NCBI GenBank assembly: GCA_018609925.1
Contig: JAHEOG010000024.1
Span: 1 to 8,566, forward strand
Source of the DNA: Gammaproteobacteria bacterium
Lineage (GTDB): Bacteria; Pseudomonadota; Gammaproteobacteria; Thiohalorhabdales; Thiohalorhabdaceae
Direction of reading: 5' to 3'
Length of the DNA: 8,566 bases
Shown: piece by piece, positions 6,479 to 8,566 of the stretch
Position numbering within the stretch: position 1 is the first letter of the stretch
How the letters are laid out: each line of letters begins with the position of its first letter
The notes under the pieces: model-generated
What the model was told of the DNA's origin: nothing
What the model saw: only the letters and a program-made list of their open reading frames with translations
Databases searched by the model: none
Position numbers and translations under genes: made by a program

Positions 6479-6513
6479 CCCCTACCCACCCCTTTGAACC
6501 CCCTTTAAACCCC
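6479..6513 (-). other. Putative G-quadruplex motif on the minus strand
   Basis: On the plus strand five C-runs (CCCC, CCC, CCCC, CCCCC, CCCC at 6479-6482, 6485-6487, 6489-6492, 6499-6503 and 6510-6513) are separated by 2, 1, 6 and 6 nt. The minus strand therefore fits the canonical pattern of four or more G3+ runs with loops of 1-7 nt. The two longer spacers (TTTGAA and TTTAAA) are nearly the same, so the tract also reads as a short direct repeat. It lies in the folE2/receptor intergenic region just upstream of a possible sigma-54 promoter. Confidence 0.5.
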
Positions 6514-6537
6514 TGATTTTCCGCTACTTTCGGATCC

Positions 6538-6553
6538 TGGCACAGCATTCGCT
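6538..6553 (+). promoter_or_regulatory. Candidate sigma-54 promoter upstream of the TonB-dependent receptor
   Basis: TGGCACAGCATTCGCT matches the RpoN consensus with a perfect TGGCAC -24 box and the invariant GG (6539-6540) and GC (6551-6552) 12 bp apart. The one departure is TCGC instead of TTGC in the -12 box. The predicted start is near 6564, giving a leader of about 184 nt that includes the long palindromic repeat. It is weaker than the fdhB promoter at 943-958, but finding the same promoter class before both plus-strand transcription units is notable. Confidence 0.45.
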
Positions 6554-6568
6554 GGGAAATCTTCCCAG
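6552..6568. promoter_or_regulatory. 17-bp inverted repeat over the predicted start site
   Basis: CTGGGAA and TTCCCAG, a perfect 7-bp inverted repeat around ATC, cover about -12 to +5 of the candidate sigma-54 promoter. This would suit a repressor operator that blocks polymerase, or a hairpin at the 5' end of the transcript. There is no following T-run, so it is not a normal intrinsic terminator for folE2. Confidence 0.35.
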
Positions 6569-6598
6569 GCCTTCCGGGGCCTCCCAATGACATGCCCT

Positions 6599-6684
6599 CG
6601 TCATCGCGAGCGGCAGCCAAGCCATCTCCCGGTGGGCCCGCTTCGGGAGATGGCTTCAGGCCCCACGGGACCTTCGCAATAACG
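6599..6684. repeat. Palindromic dispersed-type repeat (REP/MITE-like)
   Basis: The core is a perfect 13-bp inverted repeat, AAGCCATCTCCCG (6619-6631) and CGGGAGATGGCTT (6644-6656), with a 12-nt GC-rich loop. Imperfect outer arms, CGTCATCGCGAG at the left and the complement of CGTTATTGCGAAG at the right (10 of 14 positions match), bound it. The arms resemble a repeat I recall from many bacterial genomes, with CGTCATTGCGAG at its edges and GAAGCAATCTC-like inner arms; this copy has diverged. No ORF lies inside it. It may fold as a long hairpin in the mRNA between folE2 and the receptor gene. Confidence 0.65.
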
Positions 6685-6747
6685 GGGAAAGCCCGACGAA
6701 GGCAGGGGCAACCGGGCGACGCCCAGGGAAAGAGGGAGGATTCCACC

Positions 6748-8566
6748 ATGTCAGCCAGAGCCAAGCCCATCCTCGGCGGTGTAGGGGCCGCCCTCCTTCT
6801 GGTTGGAGGACCCGTACTGGCCCAACAGGCCCCAGCAGAGGATCCGGGGCTCGCGGTGGACGAGATCACCGTCTCCGCGCCCCGGCTGGAAACCCCGCTG
6901 GAGACCTTCGCCGGTTCCATCAGCGTGGTCGGCCGGGAGGAGGCCCAGCGGGCCCGCCAGGGCCTCAGCCTGGATGAGCAGCTAAAGGGCGTTCCCGGGG
7001 TGTTCACCCAGAACCGCTACAACTTCGCCCAGGACCTGCGCATCTCCATCCGCGGCTTCGGCGCCCGGGCGCCGTTCGGCATCCGCGGTGTGCAGATGGT
7101 CCAGGACGGCATCCCGCTGACCCTGCCCGACGGCTCCGCCCAGGTGGACACCATCGCCCTGGACTCCATCTCGCGGGTGGAGGTGATCCGGGGGCCGTCC
7201 TCGTCCCTGTACGGCAACGCCTCCGGAGGGGTTGTCAGCCTCACCACAATGGAAGGACCGCCCACCCCCTTCGCCGAGGTGGAGACCCAGTTCGGGTCCT
7301 TCGGCTTCAACAAGCAGACCCTGCGCTTCGGCGGCGAGTCCGGGCGCTTCAACTACGCCGGGGCGGTCTCGAGGATGGAGCAGGTGGGCTTCCGGGAGCA
7401 CAGCTCCTCCGAGAGCCTGCGCTACAACACCAAGCTGCGCTTCGACCTGACCCCCACCTCCAGCGCCCAGCTCATCGTCCGCGGGGTGGATTCGCCCCAG
7501 GCCCAGGACCCCGGCGGGCTGACCCGCCAACAGGTCAACCAGGACCGGGAGCAGGCCAGCCAGGGCAACCTCGACCGCAACGCCGGTGAGGAGGTCCGCG
7601 AGCAGACGGTGGGGCTGGTCTACCAGAACCAGCTCGCCGAGCACCACCACCTGCGCCTGCGCGGCTTCTCGGTCTTCCGGGACTTCAACAACCGCCTGCC
7701 CTTCCAGGGCGGCGGTCAGGTGGAGTTCGACCGGACCTTCGGCGGCGGCGGGGCGCTGTACACCTTCGACCACCCCGTCGCCGGGCTCGACAATCGGCTC
7801 ATGGTGGGGATCGACGGCGGCCTCCAGCGCGACGACCGCCAGCGCTTCAACAACCTGATCGGCGGGGTGCGCGGAGCCAAGACCGTCGATCAGATCGAGA
7901 CCGTCTCCAACGTGGCCGGCTTTATCCGCGACGAGCTCTCGGTCACCGATCGCCTGACGGTCACCGCCGGCCTTCGCTACGACTCCATCACCTTCGACCT
8001 GGAGGATGAGTTCCTTGCCGACGGAGACCAGTCCGGGGACCAGACCTTGGAGGAGCTGAGCCCCGCTGTGGGGGCCACCTACCGGGTGAGCCGGGCCTTC
8101 ATCCCCTTCGCCAACTTCTCGACCTCCTTCGAGACCCCCACCACCACCGAGTTCCAGCGTTGCCAGGGCGGCGGCTTCCGGAATATCGACCCGGAGGAGG
8201 CCGACAACTACGAAGTGGGCGCGCGCGGCCAGGTACTCCAGGACGTGCGCTACAGCCTGGCCTACTTTCGCATCGAGACCGACGACGAGCTCATCGGGCA
8301 GGGGTGTCCCAACCAGCAGGGTCGGGACTTCTTCGTCAACGCCGGCGAAACGGTGCGCGACGGTATCGAGGCCAGCGTGAAGGCCGAGCCCCTGCGGGGC
8401 CTCAAGACCGATCTCACCTACACCTTCTCGGACTTCCAGTTCGACGAGTTCGAGCGGGGCGGCACCGCTTTCGACGGCAACCAGCTCCCCGGTACTCCGA
8501 AGCACCAGGGCCATATCGCGGTCAGCTACCGCCACCCGGTGGGTCTGTTCACCGCCTTCGACGGCA
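6748..8566 (+). CDS. TonB-dependent outer-membrane receptor, YncD/PqqU-like (C-terminus outside window)
   Basis: The first 606 residues of an outer-membrane beta-barrel receptor that uses TonB energy to import a scarce ligand. There is no stop before the window edge; compared with about 700 aa for E. coli YncD, roughly 100 residues are missing. Visible parts: a signal peptide with hydrophobic core about 9-24 and likely cleavage after A25; a TonB-box-like DEITVSAPR (38-46); a plug domain to about 170 with RGFGARAPFGIRG (102-114), VQDGIPLTLPDG (118-129) and RVEVIRGPSSSLYGNASGG (143-161); then alternating barrel strands including the FETPTTTEF motif (461-469). Cysteines C472 and C520 may pair in outer loops. 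Plug motifs, DPGGLT (254-259) and FETPTTTEF recall YncD, reported to take up PQQ, but substrate cannot be assigned and an iron-siderophore role is equally possible. The start is supported by GGGAGGA (6734-6740) 7 nt upstream. Confidence 0.9.
   Translation, partial: MSARAKPILGGVGAALLLVGGPVLAQQAPAEDPGLAVDEITVSAPRLETPLETFAGSISVVGREEAQRARQGLSLDEQLKGVPGVFTQNRYNFAQDLRISIRGFGARAPFGIRGVQMVQDGIPLTLPDGSAQVDTIALDSISRVEVIRGPSSSLYGNASGGVVSLTTMEGPPTPFAEVETQFGSFGFNKQTLRFGGESGRFNYAGAVSRMEQVGFREHSSSESLRYNTKLRFDLTPTSSAQLIVRGVDSPQAQDPGGLTRQQVNQDREQASQGNLDRNAGEEVREQTVGLVYQNQLAEHHHLRLRGFSVFRDFNNRLPFQGGGQVEFDRTFGGGGALYTFDHPVAGLDNRLMVGIDGGLQRDDRQRFNNLIGGVRGAKTVDQIETVSNVAGFIRDELSVTDRLTVTAGLRYDSITFDLEDEFLADGDQSGDQTLEELSPAVGATYRVSRAFIPFANFSTSFETPTTTEFQRCQGGGFRNIDPEEADNYEVGARGQVLQDVRYSLAYFRIETDDELIGQGCPNQQGRDFFVNAGETVRDGIEASVKAEPLRGLKTDLTYTFSDFQFDEFERGGTAFDGNQLPGTPKHQGHIAVSYRHPVGLFTAFDG

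Noticed and set aside
6494..6522. Possible sigma-70 promoter with TTGAAC as -35
   Set aside because: No acceptable -10 hexamer lies at 16-18 bp; the TTGAAC is part of the C-run/AAATTT-type direct repeat.
6409..6570. Intrinsic terminator after folE2
   Set aside because: The palindromes at 6427-6438 and 6552-6568 are not followed by a T-run, so no rho-independent terminator can be supported.
6685..6747. Cobalamin riboswitch before the TonB receptor
   Set aside because: Such receptors often have one, but the conserved B12-box sequence (GCCACTG) and the expected paired elements are not present in the leader.

Overview
The window is GC-rich coding DNA (probably well above 65% G+C) with long antisense shadow ORFs caused by strong GC3 bias. 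It most likely comes from a gammaproteobacterium, perhaps a sulfur-oxidising or halophilic Chromatiales/Ectothiorhodospiraceae-type organism. That placement is inferred from protein style, an outer-membrane TonB-dependent receptor and the repeat types; there is no rRNA or other marker to prove it.

Layout. (1) Positions 1-282 hold an array of at least 11 perfect 7-bp units (GGCAGTT), followed by degenerate copies of the reverse complement. No convincing gene lies there. (2) 280-672, minus strand: a pterin-4a-carbinolamine dehydratase with the complete canonical active-site motif. (3) 673-1098: a 426-bp divergent intergenic region with a near-perfect sigma-54 (-24/-12) promoter at 943-958, two CACCCG/CGGGTG inverted repeats about 140-180 bp upstream of the predicted transcription start, and a leader of about 130 nt with small hairpins. 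(4) 1099-6408, plus strand: a tight operon fdhB-fdhA-folE2. FdhB is a NuoE-NuoF fusion (diaphorase subunit) and FdhA is a bis-MGD molybdenum/tungsten formate dehydrogenase catalytic subunit with a Cys active site. Together they look like the two-subunit NAD-dependent FDH known from Methylorubrum/Methylobacterium extorquens (Fdh1A/Fdh1B). FolE2 is the type IB GTP cyclohydrolase that starts folate synthesis. (5) 6409-6747: a 339-bp non-coding region holding a 12-bp palindrome, a G-quadruplex-type run on the minus strand, a second, one-mismatch sigma-54 promoter candidate (6538-6553), a 17-bp inverted repeat over its predicted start site, and an 86-bp dispersed-type palindromic repeat. (6) 6748-8566: the first 606 codons of a TonB-dependent outer-membrane receptor resembling the E. 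coli YncD (PqqU) type; its C-terminus lies outside the window.

How the genes may work together. FdhBA oxidises formate to CO2 with NAD+ (or runs in reverse). FolE2 and the carbinolamine dehydratase are pterin enzymes, so the locus joins formate/C1 chemistry to folate and pterin supply. The two sigma-54-type promoters suggest that the FDH/folate operon and the receptor answer to enhancer-binding activators, possibly the same one. This co-regulation is inference. I found no CRISPR, tRNA, rRNA, transposase or defence system. The novelty here lies in the operon composition and its regulation.
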